Below, piece after piece: positions 8,108 to 16,974 of a stretch of 64,000 nucleotides of DNA. The position numbers and the translations under genes were made by a program. The notes under the pieces were generated by a model, which saw only the letters and a program-made list of their open reading frames with translations, made no database searches and was not told the DNA's origin. The stretch's first letter is position 1. Every line of letters begins with the position of its first letter. This DNA comes from Myxococcales bacterium (GTDB lineage Bacteria > Myxococcota_A > UBA9160 > UBA4427), in the NCBI GenBank assembly GCA_014240165.1, contig JAAZXM010000001.1:157033-221032 (forward strand), given 5' to 3'.

Positions 8108-9592
8108 TTATGACTCCAAATTCTCAAGCAATTCCGTCGCGCTTTCGGATCGATTCAGTAGCTCCTCAACATGTACTCGGCTGCCCTTCAAGGGCTCGCT
8201 CATCATGATTCGCCTGACGGGATCCTCTCCCTGTGCAAACGAGATCGAGTCCCAGTTAACGCCGAAGACCTCGCCAGGATAGCGCCGAAGGCACTCTCCG
8301 CGGAAGAACGCGCGCGTATCGTCCGGCGGATTATGGGCCGCGGCATTGATCTCCTCATCGCTACAAATACGCTCAACCCTCCCTTGCCGCTCCAACATGT
8401 AGTACAAGCCTTTATCGGGTCGCGTATCGTGATACTGAAGGTCGAGCATCTGTACTCGAGAATCTTCCCAATCCGCGCCCTTGCGTTCGATAAAGCCCTC
8501 GAGAAGCTGCTTTTTGGCGACCCAGTCGATTTCCCGGGCCAAATCCATCGGGTCTTCCCGCAGACAAGTCATGACATGCTGCCATTTCTCGAGCACGTCC
8601 TGCGTGCATGGATCAATAGGGTTTCTGGCCGCGTAAGTGAGGGCCATTTCTAGGAATTCGCTCTGGATCTGCACTGCTGTCATGCGTTTACCGTTATCGA
8701 GCAGAATCTCCTTCTTGAGATTCGAATCGTGCGAAACCTCCTTGATCGATCTCACCGGGTTGCTGAGAGCGAGATCCCGGTCAATGGCGCCGTCCTCGAT
8801 CATCGACAGAATCAGCGCCGTAACACCATTGCGAAGATATATCGTGTACTCGCTCATATTCGAGTCACCCACGATCATATGGAGACGTCGGTATTTTTCT
8901 CGATCGGCATGCGGCTCATCTCTCGTATTGATGATTGGCCGCTTTACCATCGTGTCCAGCGCGACTTCCGTTTCGAAGAAATCCGCTCGCTGACTGATCT
9001 GAAAATCGCAGGGATGGCTTCGGTTTTCGCTTCCCACCTTGCCAGCTCCGCAATAGATCTGGCGAGTCACGAAGAACGGAAGAAGGTTCTCGACGATTCG
9101 CTTGAAGGAAGTCCGGCGATCCATGAGATAATTCTCATGACACCCGTAACTGTTCCCCTTCCGGTCGCTGTTGTTCTTATGAAGCAACATCAATGCGCCT
9201 TCGGGGAGGAGCAAATTCGCCTCACGGCGACTGACTTCCAGAATTCGCTCGCCAGCTTTTTCGTGAGCCACCAGGTCGCGCGCGTTGGTGACCTCTGGCG
9301 ACGAGTACTCAGGGTGCGCGTGATCCACGTAATAGCGAGCGCCATTAATCAGGGTCTTGTTGCGGGCGATGTTTTCCTGCTGATTCGGCGTGTACTTCTC
9401 ACCGTCCACCTGAAACCCGCGCGCATCGGCGAGGGGGTTTTCCTGGTCGTAGTCCCATAGGATCCTCCCTTCAGGATCCTCCCTGTAGGCGTTGACCAGA
9501 AGCACGCAACTGGAAATGGGATCGAAGTCGGGATCGTTCTTGACGATAATCCCAAATTCGATCTCCGTTCCCATCACCGTGGGTATCGCCAT
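8108..9592 (-). CDS. dop: Deamidase/depupylase Dop
   Basis: Deamidates the C-terminal Gln of Pup to Glu and also removes Pup from substrates. The 494-residue protein starts VMGTEIEFG, with the metal-binding Glu. It then shows the Dop-specific insertion (around residues 38-75, including WDYDQENPLADARGF), which PafA lacks. NGARYYVDHAHPEYS places the catalytic Asp at residue 90. The NNSDRKGNSYGCHENYL and NTRDEPHADREKYRRLHM blocks follow. AGGAG lies about 7 nt before the start. It is the second gene of the operon, 109 bp after mpa and 41 bp before pup. Together with the GGQ end of Pup this makes the pupylation cycle complete. Confidence 0.96.
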   Translation of the reverse strand: MAIPTVMGTEIEFGIIVKNDPDFDPISSCVLLVNAYREDPEGRILWDYDQENPLADARGFQVDGEKYTPNQQENIARNKTLINGARYYVDHAHPEYSSPEVTNARDLVAHEKAGERILEVSRREANLLLPEGALMLLHKNNSDRKGNSYGCHENYLMDRRTSFKRIVENLLPFFVTRQIYCGAGKVGSENRSHPCDFQISQRADFFETEVALDTMVKRPIINTRDEPHADREKYRRLHMIVGDSNMSEYTIYLRNGVTALILSMIEDGAIDRDLALSNPVRSIKEVSHDSNLKKEILLDNGKRMTAVQIQSEFLEMALTYAARNPIDPCTQDVLEKWQHVMTCLREDPMDLAREIDWVAKKQLLEGFIERKGADWEDSRVQMLDLQYHDTRPDKGLYYMLERQGRVERICSDEEINAAAHNPPDDTRAFFRGECLRRYPGEVFGVNWDSISFAQGEDPVRRIMMSEPLKGSRVHVEELLNRSESATELLENLES

Positions 9593-9701
9593 CGAATCTC
9601 CTGACCGCTCAAATGAATTCGATGGCGTTCGCGGAGGTCACCATCATGCAACAAATCCGACCCCGGTATGAAGTCTCCTACCCTACTCGGCGAGGGCGCA
9701 A

Positions 9702-11549
9702 CTACAGGTACTGACCTTGCCCAGAGGGCACAGTTTCGATTGTCTGCTCCTTGCGCTCCATTCCGGTAATCAGCGTCCGCACATTGATAATTCGCTCACC
9801 CTTGCGGCCCGAAATCCGAGCCCAGTCATCGGGGTTGGTCGTATTCGGGAGATCCTCGTTCTCCTTGAATTCCTGCCTGACCGACTCCTGCAAATCCTCA
9901 ATCTTGATCCCTTGCTCCCCGTGGTCGATCAGGCGCTTGACCGCCTTCCGTTTCGCGCGCGCGACCACGTTCTCGATCATGGCCCCGCTGGCGAAATCCT
10001 TGAAGTAGAAGATCTCTCGGTCTCCCTTCGCGTAGGTCACCTCAAGGAATTTATTCTCATCGCCCGTTGAGTACATGCCCTCGATGACATGGTCGACCAT
10101 GACCTCGCAGAGTTTCTCGGCGTCGCCACCATGTTTCGCCAAACCACTCTCGTGGAAGGGCAGGTCGGACCTCAAATATTTGCGAAAAATCTCCCGGGCA
10201 GCACCCGCATCCGGACGCGAAACCTTCACCTTCAGGTCGAGTCGGCCGGGGCGCAACACCGCGGGGTCGATCAAATCCTGGCGATTACTCGCCCCGATCA
10301 CAATCACGTTCTCGAGCGATTCTACGCCGTCGATCTCCGAAAGGAACTGAGCGACAACAGTCGCTTCCATGTCCGAGGAAACCCCCGAGCCCCGCATTCG
10401 GAAGAGCGAATCCATCTCGTCGAAAAAGACGACCACCGGCACATCCTGACTCGCCTTCTCGCGAGCCTTCATGAAGACCTCTCGAAGCTTGCTTTCCGTC
10501 TCGCCGACATACTTGTTCAGCAGCTCCGGCCCCTTGACGTTCAGGAAGTAGGCAGTGGTCGACTTCCCTGTTCGCTTCTCGATCTTCTTCGCCAATGCGT
10601 TGGCAACCGCCTTGGCAATCAGAGTCTTACCGCAGCCCGGAGGTCCGTAGAGCAGGATACCTTTCGGGGGCCGCAATTGATGATCCCTGAATACTTCCGG
10701 GTGGAGATAGGGAAGTTCAACCGAGTCCCGCAGGATCTCGATCTGGTCGCCCAGACCGCCAATATCATCGTACGTGATATCCGGGATCTGCTCGAGCATC
10801 ACCTCTTCCACGGTGGACTTGGGCATCTTCTCGAAGGCGTACTGCGTGCGCGAATCGATCATCAGGCGATCGCCCACTTTCAACCTTTCGCTCCGCAGAG
10901 GCTCGGCCAGGGTCACCAGCCGCTCATCATCGGTATGACCAGTCACCAGAACCCGATTTTCGGACACGAAGTCGACCACGGTTGCGACCTCGCCGCGCTG
11001 GGTGTAACCAGCGGGCTCGACAACGTTGAAGGCTTCGTTGAGGACAACCATCTGTCCCTCTTCGAGTTGGACAGGGTCCAGGTTCGGGTGGAGATTCACT
11101 CGCATAGGACGACCGTCCACGAGGATCTCGACCGTATCGTCCTTGTTGGACCGCAAGAAGACGCCGTAACCGTTGGGCGGCGCGCACAACTTATCGACCT
11201 CCTCCTTGAGGAGTTCGATCTGCTGCTTGGCTTCCTGGAGCATTCCGACGAGCTTTTCATTCTGTCGCTCGGCGTCTCGGTGCTGGATGCGAGCCTGGTC
11301 GTAACGGCGTCGCAGCGTCTCGAAATCACCCAGCATGCGATCGAGGCGAGTCCGAAACTCGTTTGAGTCGCTGCCGAAGAATCGAATTGCGTCCTGAAGC
11401 CCCTCGGCGTCTCCACCAACCGCGCTGCTGGGACGCCCCTCTGAAGCAGCTTCTTCCGCCTCCTGGGGATCTGAAGGAGATATTCGGCCCATGACGTCAC
11501 GCACGAACCCCTTGCGTCCCCCCGCGCCTCCCGAATCCTGTTCGCTCAT
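9702..11549 (-). CDS. mpa: Proteasomal AAA ATPase Mpa/ARC
   Basis: Hexameric unfoldase that recognises Pup and threads pupylated proteins into the 20S core. Domain order in the 615-residue protein is an N-terminal coiled coil (about 65-122) that captures Pup, tandem OB folds (about 125-240), then an AAA module. The AAA module has Walker A GPPGCGKT (302-309), Walker B VVVFFDEMD (373-380) and an arginine-finger region NRQDLIDPAVLRPGRLD. The C-terminus GQGQYL is the penultimate-Tyr tail that docks into the alpha ring. A GGAGGAGGGG run precedes the ATG. It is the first gene of the operon behind an 850-bp non-coding stretch, so operon control probably resides there. Confidence 0.96.
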   Translation of the reverse strand: MSEQDSGGAGGRKGFVRDVMGRISPSDPQEAEEAASEGRPSSAVGGDAEGLQDAIRFFGSDSNEFRTRLDRMLGDFETLRRRYDQARIQHRDAERQNEKLVGMLQEAKQQIELLKEEVDKLCAPPNGYGVFLRSNKDDTVEILVDGRPMRVNLHPNLDPVQLEEGQMVVLNEAFNVVEPAGYTQRGEVATVVDFVSENRVLVTGHTDDERLVTLAEPLRSERLKVGDRLMIDSRTQYAFEKMPKSTVEEVMLEQIPDITYDDIGGLGDQIEILRDSVELPYLHPEVFRDHQLRPPKGILLYGPPGCGKTLIAKAVANALAKKIEKRTGKSTTAYFLNVKGPELLNKYVGETESKLREVFMKAREKASQDVPVVVFFDEMDSLFRMRGSGVSSDMEATVVAQFLSEIDGVESLENVIVIGASNRQDLIDPAVLRPGRLDLKVKVSRPDAGAAREIFRKYLRSDLPFHESGLAKHGGDAEKLCEVMVDHVIEGMYSTGDENKFLEVTYAKGDREIFYFKDFASGAMIENVVARAKRKAVKRLIDHGEQGIKIEDLQESVRQEFKENEDLPNTTNPDDWARISGRKGERIINVRTLITGMERKEQTIETVPSGQGQYL

Positions 11550-12401
11550 TCCTGCCCCTCCTCCTTCTTCGCCCCGCCCCCATGCGGGAATCCTGATAGT
11601 TCAGGGAAACGAAGCAAAGACCGTGCCGAAGACCTGCAACCTATTCGGGTTCTCCTCGCGGGGATTCTTGATGCCGGGCCCAGCCAGCCCGACCCGGGAC
11701 CGGCCCCCCTTCGGGCCTGTGCCGCATCCAACCGACAGGAACACAAAGATGAGCGTATCCAAATGCTTGACACCGAACGCAAAGCCTGATCGCAACTCCG
11801 GCGGCGACCGTGAAACAGCGCTGAGTCGCCGCAGAGGCCACGACCGATCGGCCACGGGTAGGGAGAATTGAGATCGCGAACGGTAAAAACGTCGAACCCC
11901 CTGATATTTCGATTCTTTTCGTCAATTATCAGTCTATCGGCTGGGTTTCGAGTGTCAAGCGTTGGAACTGCAAATATCAACCCTAAACCTCTGTTTTAAA
12001 AGGACTCTTGAACTCGGATCATCCGACTGCATCGCATTGGACGGACAAATCTGATCGGAATTGATTTGGACACGAAGACCAATCGGCCGGTTCCCGCGAA
12101 ACACCCTTGAGCTGCGAATCAGAAAATCGCCGCGCGAAGAAAAAAAGTCCAAAATGCGACGCACAGTGTCGCCTGGGGGTATCGAGCTACGCCTGAAATG
12201 CCGAAAAACGGACGCCTGTTGTCAACAATCGTACTTTAAGGGTACGTAATCCGGCGGCCCGCCAGAATTTGCGTAGCACCGGGGAAGGCTTAGACCGTGG
12301 AAATCTCCTGCCCTGATTAGGAAGAAAATCTGACTGAGGGTATATGCCCTCAGATCGAATTGATCGGCAGCTTCCCCGAACGAGCACAGAGGCAACGATA
12401 C
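11550..12401. other. Non-coding region upstream of the proteasome operon
   Basis: About 850 bp between mpa and the lolA stop codon with no convincing gene. The half nearest lolA (11880-12250) is AT-richer than the surroundings. It holds a candidate promoter and two short palindromes. These are TGTTGTCAACA at 12217-12227 and CGTAC-N7-GTACG at 12230-12246. The position suits an operon control region with a long leader. Confidence 0.5.
11931..11958 (-). promoter_or_regulatory. Candidate sigma-70 promoter of the mpa-pafA operon
   Basis: On the minus strand a perfect TTGACA (11958-11953) is followed after 16 bp by TAGACT (11936-11931). Transcription would start near 11924, giving a leader of about 375 nt before mpa. 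A second perfect TTGACA at 12225-12220 lies inside the TGTTGTCAACA palindrome but has no good -10. No experimental support. Confidence 0.4.
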
Positions 12402-13166
12402 TTATGGGCGCTCGCTCAGATCCAGGATCTCGGCACCGTCGGGTATGGTGAATTCAAAAAGCTGACTGTCGGGCGATTGATTGATCTCAACACCGGAAAA
12501 CAAAATCGTTGTTCGGTTCCCGAAGAGATCCGCGACCATCGTGGAAGTCACCAGGCCGGTGTCGGCATCCGTGGTCAACGAAAGTTTCTCATAGGACGAA
12601 GGCTCTCGGGGAGACAACTCGAGTTCAAGACCACGCTCACCGCAACTCGGCGGCGACACATCGAAGGCTTCCTCCAGACGCCCATCTCCAAGCAGGAGTT
12701 GCAAGGCAGCACCGGCAAGATACCCCTCGTCCATGGCCATGCGGGTCACTTGCGATGCGCCGACATCATAGATCCAGAGCGTTTCCCCGTCGCTGATGAC
12801 CTGACTTGGCTCGGGCTCCCGGTAGATCCAGCGCATACGACCCGGCTTCGCGAAGACGACTTCTCCCCGGCTCACTCCCTCCATCGTCTCTGGGGCACCC
12901 GAAAGCAACGCCGCTCGCGTGCGTTGCTCAAACTCAGCGCGAAAGTCCGCGATTCCATCGTACCGTTGCTGGATGAGAACCACGGCTTCCTGAGAGGTCG
13001 GACAATCCCGAGTTGAACTCTCTTCGGCGTTCAGGGGCGGGGCGTCAGGCGAAAGGTCGGCTTCGACGATGAGTGGTATCAACGAAATCGCACAGAGCAC
13101 AGGGGCCAGGGAATAAACCCCAAAGCGCCCGGGACCCGTGGATCCATGCCTACGTCTACTCTTCAT
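12402..13166 (-). CDS. lolA: Outer-membrane lipoprotein carrier LolA
   Basis: Periplasmic chaperone that carries lipoproteins from LolCDE to the outer membrane. The start at MKSRRRHGS gives a basic n-region and hydrophobic core (SLAPVLCAISLIPLIVEA), a normal signal peptide. The mature part carries the LolA pattern: QQRYDGIADFRAEFEQRT, GEVVFAKPGRMRWIYREPEP and VISDGETLWIYD near the N-terminus. LFGNRTTILFSGVEINQ and LFEFTIPDGAEILDL lie near the C-terminus. The start codon overlaps the end of ftsK by 11 bp, so the two are co-transcribed. This gene is good evidence for an outer membrane. Confidence 0.93.
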   Translation of the reverse strand: MKSRRRHGSTGPGRFGVYSLAPVLCAISLIPLIVEADLSPDAPPLNAEESSTRDCPTSQEAVVLIQQRYDGIADFRAEFEQRTRAALLSGAPETMEGVSRGEVVFAKPGRMRWIYREPEPSQVISDGETLWIYDVGASQVTRMAMDEGYLAGAALQLLLGDGRLEEAFDVSPPSCGERGLELELSPREPSSYEKLSLTTDADTGLVTSTMVADLFGNRTTILFSGVEINQSPDSQLFEFTIPDGAEILDLSERP

Positions 13167-15621
13167 TCGGATCGCGAAGAAAGACTTCTCGGGGACGATT
13201 CCCGACCTGCGGACCAATCATACCGTCGTGTTCCATCTGTTCGATGATCCTTGCCGCGCGGTTGTAGCCGATCTTCAGACGCCGCTGAACGTACGAGATC
13301 GAAGCATTGCGGGTCTCCGAGACAATAGCCACAGCCGGGTCGTACATCTCATCCACATCGCCGTCGCTCTCTTCGGAAAAATCAGGGGCCTCTTCCGTGA
13401 AGCGCACCAACTCTTCATCGAATATCGGCTTGCCCTGTTCCCTCAAGAAACTGACCAACGCCACAACTTCCTTCTCGCTCACGAAGGGCGCGTGGAGCCG
13501 GTCAAGAAGAGCAGTCCGAGGCGGAAGAAAGAGCATATCACCCAGTCCAAGCAGGCTTTCGGCGCCCTTCTGGTCGAGAATCGTGCGCGAGTCCGTGGCC
13601 GAAGATACTTGGAAGGAAACCCTCGAAGGGAAATTGGCCTTGATCACACCCGTCAGGACATCAACGCTCGGGCGTTGGGTCGCAAGCACAAGGTGGATAC
13701 CCGCCGCTCGCGCCATCTGAGCCAGCCTTTGCAGCGATTCCTCAACATCTTTTGCCACCATGACCATCAGGTCAGCGAGTTCGTCCACCACGACTACGAT
13801 ATAGGGCAGTGGCTCCCAGGCGATGGTCTCGACTTCATCTGATTCCGCGCTGCCCTTGGGCCTCAGCTCAAAGGTTGTGTTGCCTTTTGCAATCTCTTCC
13901 CTGGCTTTGGCATTGAACTGGTCGATATTGCGAACCTGAACCGATCCCATCATCTGATATCGCTCTTCCATCTTGCGAACGACTCCCTGCAGGGCGGAAG
14001 CAGCCCTCTTGGGGTTCGTCACGACATCCGCAATCAAGTGCGGAATCCCTTCATAGACAGAGAGTTCCAGAAGCTTCGGGTCGACGAGCAGGAGCTTCAA
14101 TTCGTCGGGCGTAGCTCGGCATAGAAGAGAACACAGAAAAGCGTTGAGAAAAACGCTCTTGCCAGTGCCAGTGGATCCAGCGACAAGTAAGTGCGGCATC
14201 TTCGCGAGATCAGACGTGACCGGGTTGCCGAAAATATCCATTCCCATTGCGACACCAAGCGGCGAGTCGCACTTACGAAATGAATCGCTATCCAAAAGAG
14301 TTCGCAGATAAACGGTTTCCCTGCCCGGGTTGGGAACCTCTATTCCAACGACGTTTTTCCCGGGAAGCGGCGCGATAATGCGAATCGAGATGGCCCGAAG
14401 AGCCATCGCAAGGTCATCGGTGAGCCCGACGATCTTGTTGACCTTGATGCCTGCAGCGGGCTCATACTCGTACATCGTAATGACCGGACCGGGGTGCACA
14501 CGGACGACGGTTCCCTGCACACCAAAATCAGACAACTTCTTCTCCAGAATCCGAGAATTCATGAGGAGGCTGTTGCGGTCGAATTTGTGCGAGTCATCCG
14601 GAGGTCGCGCGAAAATGGAGGAGTCAGGCATCTGGAAGGGCGCCCCATAGCCCGCTTCCTTGAATTCAAATGTTTCCTGCTCGGGCTTCCGATCGCGCTC
14701 ACGCTCCTCGACGTGATCCACGATTTGCGGGCCATCTCCCTTTTCCACTACTTGGCGCGGAGCCGGGGCGTTGGGCTGCGGAAGAGAGGCGGGCTCCCTT
14801 GAGACCTCGACAGCTGACTCCGTAGGCGCGCGAAGCTCGGCCACTCGGCTCCTACGAGCGCGCTGTTCTTTCCAGACCACCAGGGAGGCCCAGGCCCTAT
14901 GCAGGGCCCCCATGCCGGCGCGGGTCCCATCAAAGACCGCGCCTACGCCCCTCCGAGACAGGGACCACGTGCTCGATGAAAGGCGAGTCAGGAATTGGGC
15001 GACGGACGTAACCGCCGCCCCGGCGGCGGATAGGGCAGCCCCAGTGGAGACTCCCGTTACGCTGAGGACGCCCACGAGCAACAGGAGTCCATTGACGAGG
15101 AGGGCGCCCCAACGACTCAGGAGAAGTTGTTCGACGTCGGCCAATCGACTTCCGAGAACTTCCCCGGGGCCAACGACGAAACGGTTCGGAACGACGTCAC
15201 CGAGAAGCGACGGAAGACTTCCTACAGAGAGAATCAGCAGGCAACTCCCCACCCAGAAGCGAGAGGTGAGCCCGGGCATGCCATGGCCGAGAATGAGGTT
15301 GCCCCCGAGGAAGGCAGAGGAAGCCACGAAAACCACCGAGCCGCTTCCCAGGAGCCAGATCAGCCCATAGGCGAGGCTCGCGCCCACCGGTCCTGCCAAA
15401 TTCGCGACATGTTCCTCAAGGGCCCTAATCCCAACCGGATCCGAAGGCGAGTAGGTGGCCAGTGCGAGGGCCGCCAGGGCAGCGATCCCGACCAAGACAA
15501 GCCCAATCGCCTCCGAGACGAGCCTCGACCCTGCGATGGACTTCTCGCTACCAGATCCTTGGGGGACCTTTTGGCCCTTGAACGCGACCTTAGGCACGAA
15601 GATCGACACCCCAATCGTCAT
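13156..15621 (-). CDS. ftsK: DNA translocase FtsK
   Basis: Septum-anchored motor that pumps chromosome termini apart during division. The start at MTIGVSIFVPKV gives an 821-residue protein; a longer frame runs upstream but looks like non-coding sequence. Four hydrophobic segments fill the first 200 residues, followed by a Pro/Glu-rich linker. The motor has FGVQGTVVRVHPGPVITMYE, Walker A GSTGTGKS and Walker B IVVVVDELADLM. The C-terminal gamma winged helix (SISYVQRRLKIGYNRAARII) is present and normally reads KOPS polarity sequences and activates XerD. lolA overlaps its 3' end. ssb is divergent, 199 bp away. Confidence 0.95.
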   Translation of the reverse strand: MTIGVSIFVPKVAFKGQKVPQGSGSEKSIAGSRLVSEAIGLVLVGIAALAALALATYSPSDPVGIRALEEHVANLAGPVGASLAYGLIWLLGSGSVVFVASSAFLGGNLILGHGMPGLTSRFWVGSCLLILSVGSLPSLLGDVVPNRFVVGPGEVLGSRLADVEQLLLSRWGALLVNGLLLLVGVLSVTGVSTGAALSAAGAAVTSVAQFLTRLSSSTWSLSRRGVGAVFDGTRAGMGALHRAWASLVVWKEQRARRSRVAELRAPTESAVEVSREPASLPQPNAPAPRQVVEKGDGPQIVDHVEERERDRKPEQETFEFKEAGYGAPFQMPDSSIFARPPDDSHKFDRNSLLMNSRILEKKLSDFGVQGTVVRVHPGPVITMYEYEPAAGIKVNKIVGLTDDLAMALRAISIRIIAPLPGKNVVGIEVPNPGRETVYLRTLLDSDSFRKCDSPLGVAMGMDIFGNPVTSDLAKMPHLLVAGSTGTGKSVFLNAFLCSLLCRATPDELKLLLVDPKLLELSVYEGIPHLIADVVTNPKRAASALQGVVRKMEERYQMMGSVQVRNIDQFNAKAREEIAKGNTTFELRPKGSAESDEVETIAWEPLPYIVVVVDELADLMVMVAKDVEESLQRLAQMARAAGIHLVLATQRPSVDVLTGVIKANFPSRVSFQVSSATDSRTILDQKGAESLLGLGDMLFLPPRTALLDRLHAPFVSEKEVVALVSFLREQGKPIFDEELVRFTEEAPDFSEESDGDVDEMYDPAVAIVSETRNASISYVQRRLKIGYNRAARIIEQMEHDGMIGPQVGNRPREVFLRDPNEE

Positions 15622-15820
15622 TTTCGCGGCGGCGTGCCGCTGACGTCGCTTCCCGACCCCCCCGGAACGGGAAACGTCTTTCAGAATACCGTTCCACCCA
15701 AGGGCGCGCCATGTTGGACGGTCGCCGGGGCGAGTATTCGCGATCACCCTTGACGGCGAGGGCCACACGGGGATGCTTCCGATGGACCCCCAGATCGAGT
15801 CCCAAAGGAGAACCCCCCAA

Positions 15821-16267
15821 ATGGCAAGCGTCAACAAGGTCATTCTGATCGGCAACCTGGGTCGCGACCCCGAACTCCGATACACCCAGAACGGTCAACC
15901 GGTGGCGAATTTCAGCCTCGCGACGAGCGAAAACTGGATGGACAAAACCAGCGGTGAGAAGGTGGAGAAGACGGAGTGGCACCGGGTCGTGGTGTGGGGT
16001 CGCACGGCCGAACACTGCAGTCAGTACCTCTCCAAGGGTCGTTCCGTCTATATCGAAGGGCGCTTGCAAACCCGCGACTGGGAGGACAAGGAAGGCCAGA
16101 AGCGAAGCACAACCGAGGTCAATGCCCTCACGGTGCAGTTTCTAGGCGGCCCCAGGGGCCAGGGCGGCGGCGAGTCGGGTTCCAACGCCGGAGAATCGAG
16201 TGGCGGCGGGTCCTTGGGAGAGAGCTCGGGTGCCCCGCCGGCAGCAGGAGATGACGTTCCCTTCTAG
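15821..16267 (+). CDS. ssb: Single-stranded DNA-binding protein
   Basis: Binds and protects single-stranded DNA and recruits repair partners. The OB fold occupies roughly residues 1-110 ([62 protein letters not shown]). A Gly/Ser-rich disordered linker follows, ending in the acidic tip DDVPF that contacts partner proteins. MASVNKV is the natural start, with GGAG about 10 nt upstream; an earlier in-frame ATG would add an unlikely tail. It is monocistronic and divergent from ftsK. Length, 148 residues, is normal. Confidence 0.96.
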   Translation: MASVNKVILIGNLGRDPELRYTQNGQPVANFSLATSENWMDKTSGEKVEKTEWHRVVVWGRTAEHCSQYLSKGRSVYIEGRLQTRDWEDKEGQKRSTTEVNALTVQFLGGPRGQGGGESGSNAGESSGGGSLGESSGAPPAAGDDVPF

Positions 16268-16409
16268 CCGATCTTGGGGACCTCGTCGCTGACGACTACA
16301 GCCTAACATCGAGCAGGAGAGCCCTTGAGGCGGCCCTCCGCCTTCGTCGGGAACCAGATCAGTCGGTGCCCTTTAGAAAATTCCGGTCGACTTCGGACGC
16401 AGCCGGAAG

Positions 16410-16799
16410 CTAGTGCCGGTGGTTTCCCGTGCGAAGTGTTCGTACCAGGCGATCGATTTTGGCTCGGTCCTGAGCGGTCAAGTCGTCGAACTCGACTCCC
16501 ATGCCAGGGGGCGTCATCGCATCCCCCTCTGTGGTTCTCACCACACGCCCGGTCGTTTCGATCCCACCCCCGTCTCCGGGCAGATTGAAATAGAGAGCCA
16601 CTTCGGTCCCGATCGGCTTCGGCTTCTGCGTTTCGATAAAGAGACCGCCCTCGTTGATATCACGAGTGAACTCGGAGAAGATCTCGTCCACGGTGGAATA
16701 GTCGATCTGCACCATCAGTTCCGCCCGTTCGGCGCTCCGACGTTCGGATTCAGCAAAGTCCGGGGCAAATTCGTGATCCCGCAAGCTCAGTTTGGCCAT
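16410..16799 (-). CDS. PilZ domain protein
   Basis: A single PilZ domain of about 128 residues, likely a cyclic-di-GMP receptor. The segment SERRSAERAELMVQIDY provides the basic RxxxR-like entry. RDINEGGLFIETQKP corresponds to the DxSxxG part, and PIGTEVALYFNLPGD and GMGVEFDDL close the domain. This arrangement, with GGLFI and PIGTEV, resembles the PilZ paralogues abundant in myxobacteria. The start at MAKLSLRDHE has GAGAAGG just upstream; in-frame extensions look unlike coding sequence. It stands alone behind a candidate promoter in an AT-rich patch. The effector partner cannot be told from sequence. Confidence 0.85.
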   Translation of the reverse strand: MAKLSLRDHEFAPDFAESERRSAERAELMVQIDYSTVDEIFSEFTRDINEGGLFIETQKPKPIGTEVALYFNLPGDGGGIETTGRVVRTTEGDAMTPPGMGVEFDDLTAQDRAKIDRLVRTLRTGNHRH

Positions 16800-16928
16800 A
16801 AATCCTTCTCCCTTGGTTCCACCGGGGTCCAGAATCTCGTATCGACCGATACAGCAGTCTCCATGAGGGCCGTGATCCGAGGAATCGGGTGCAAGTACGC
16901 TGAACCTACCCATCAAATCCGCAATTAA

Positions 16929-16958
16929 TATATACAAGTATCTGTTTTTAAAAGACAA
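16929..16958 (-). promoter_or_regulatory. Candidate sigma-70 promoter for the PilZ gene
   Basis: On the minus strand TTGTCT (16958-16953), an 18-bp spacer and TATATA (16934-16929) lie in an AT-rich island. The leader would be about 125 nt. The -35 overlaps the radC terminator hairpin. Confidence 0.42.
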
Positions 16959-16974
16959 AAAATTATATTTTGTC
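16948..16974 (-). terminator. Intrinsic terminator overlapping the radC stop codon
   Basis: A 7-bp stem GACAAAA/TTTTGTC (16974-16968 with 16960-16954), a 7-nt loop and a TTTT tail, read on the minus strand. The radC stop codon lies inside the hairpin. The stem is AT-rich, so efficiency may be moderate. Confidence 0.5.

Noticed and set aside
10089..11366. 425-codon plus-strand frame opposite mpa
   Set aside because: Antisense to a fully recognisable AAA ATPase; composition follows the codon bias of the other strand.
11546..11980. 144-codon minus-strand frame ending with an ATGA overlap on mpa
   Set aside because: Composition is rich in Arg, Ser, Cys and Gly with no domain, and the candidate promoter lies inside it. 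The overlap is probably chance.
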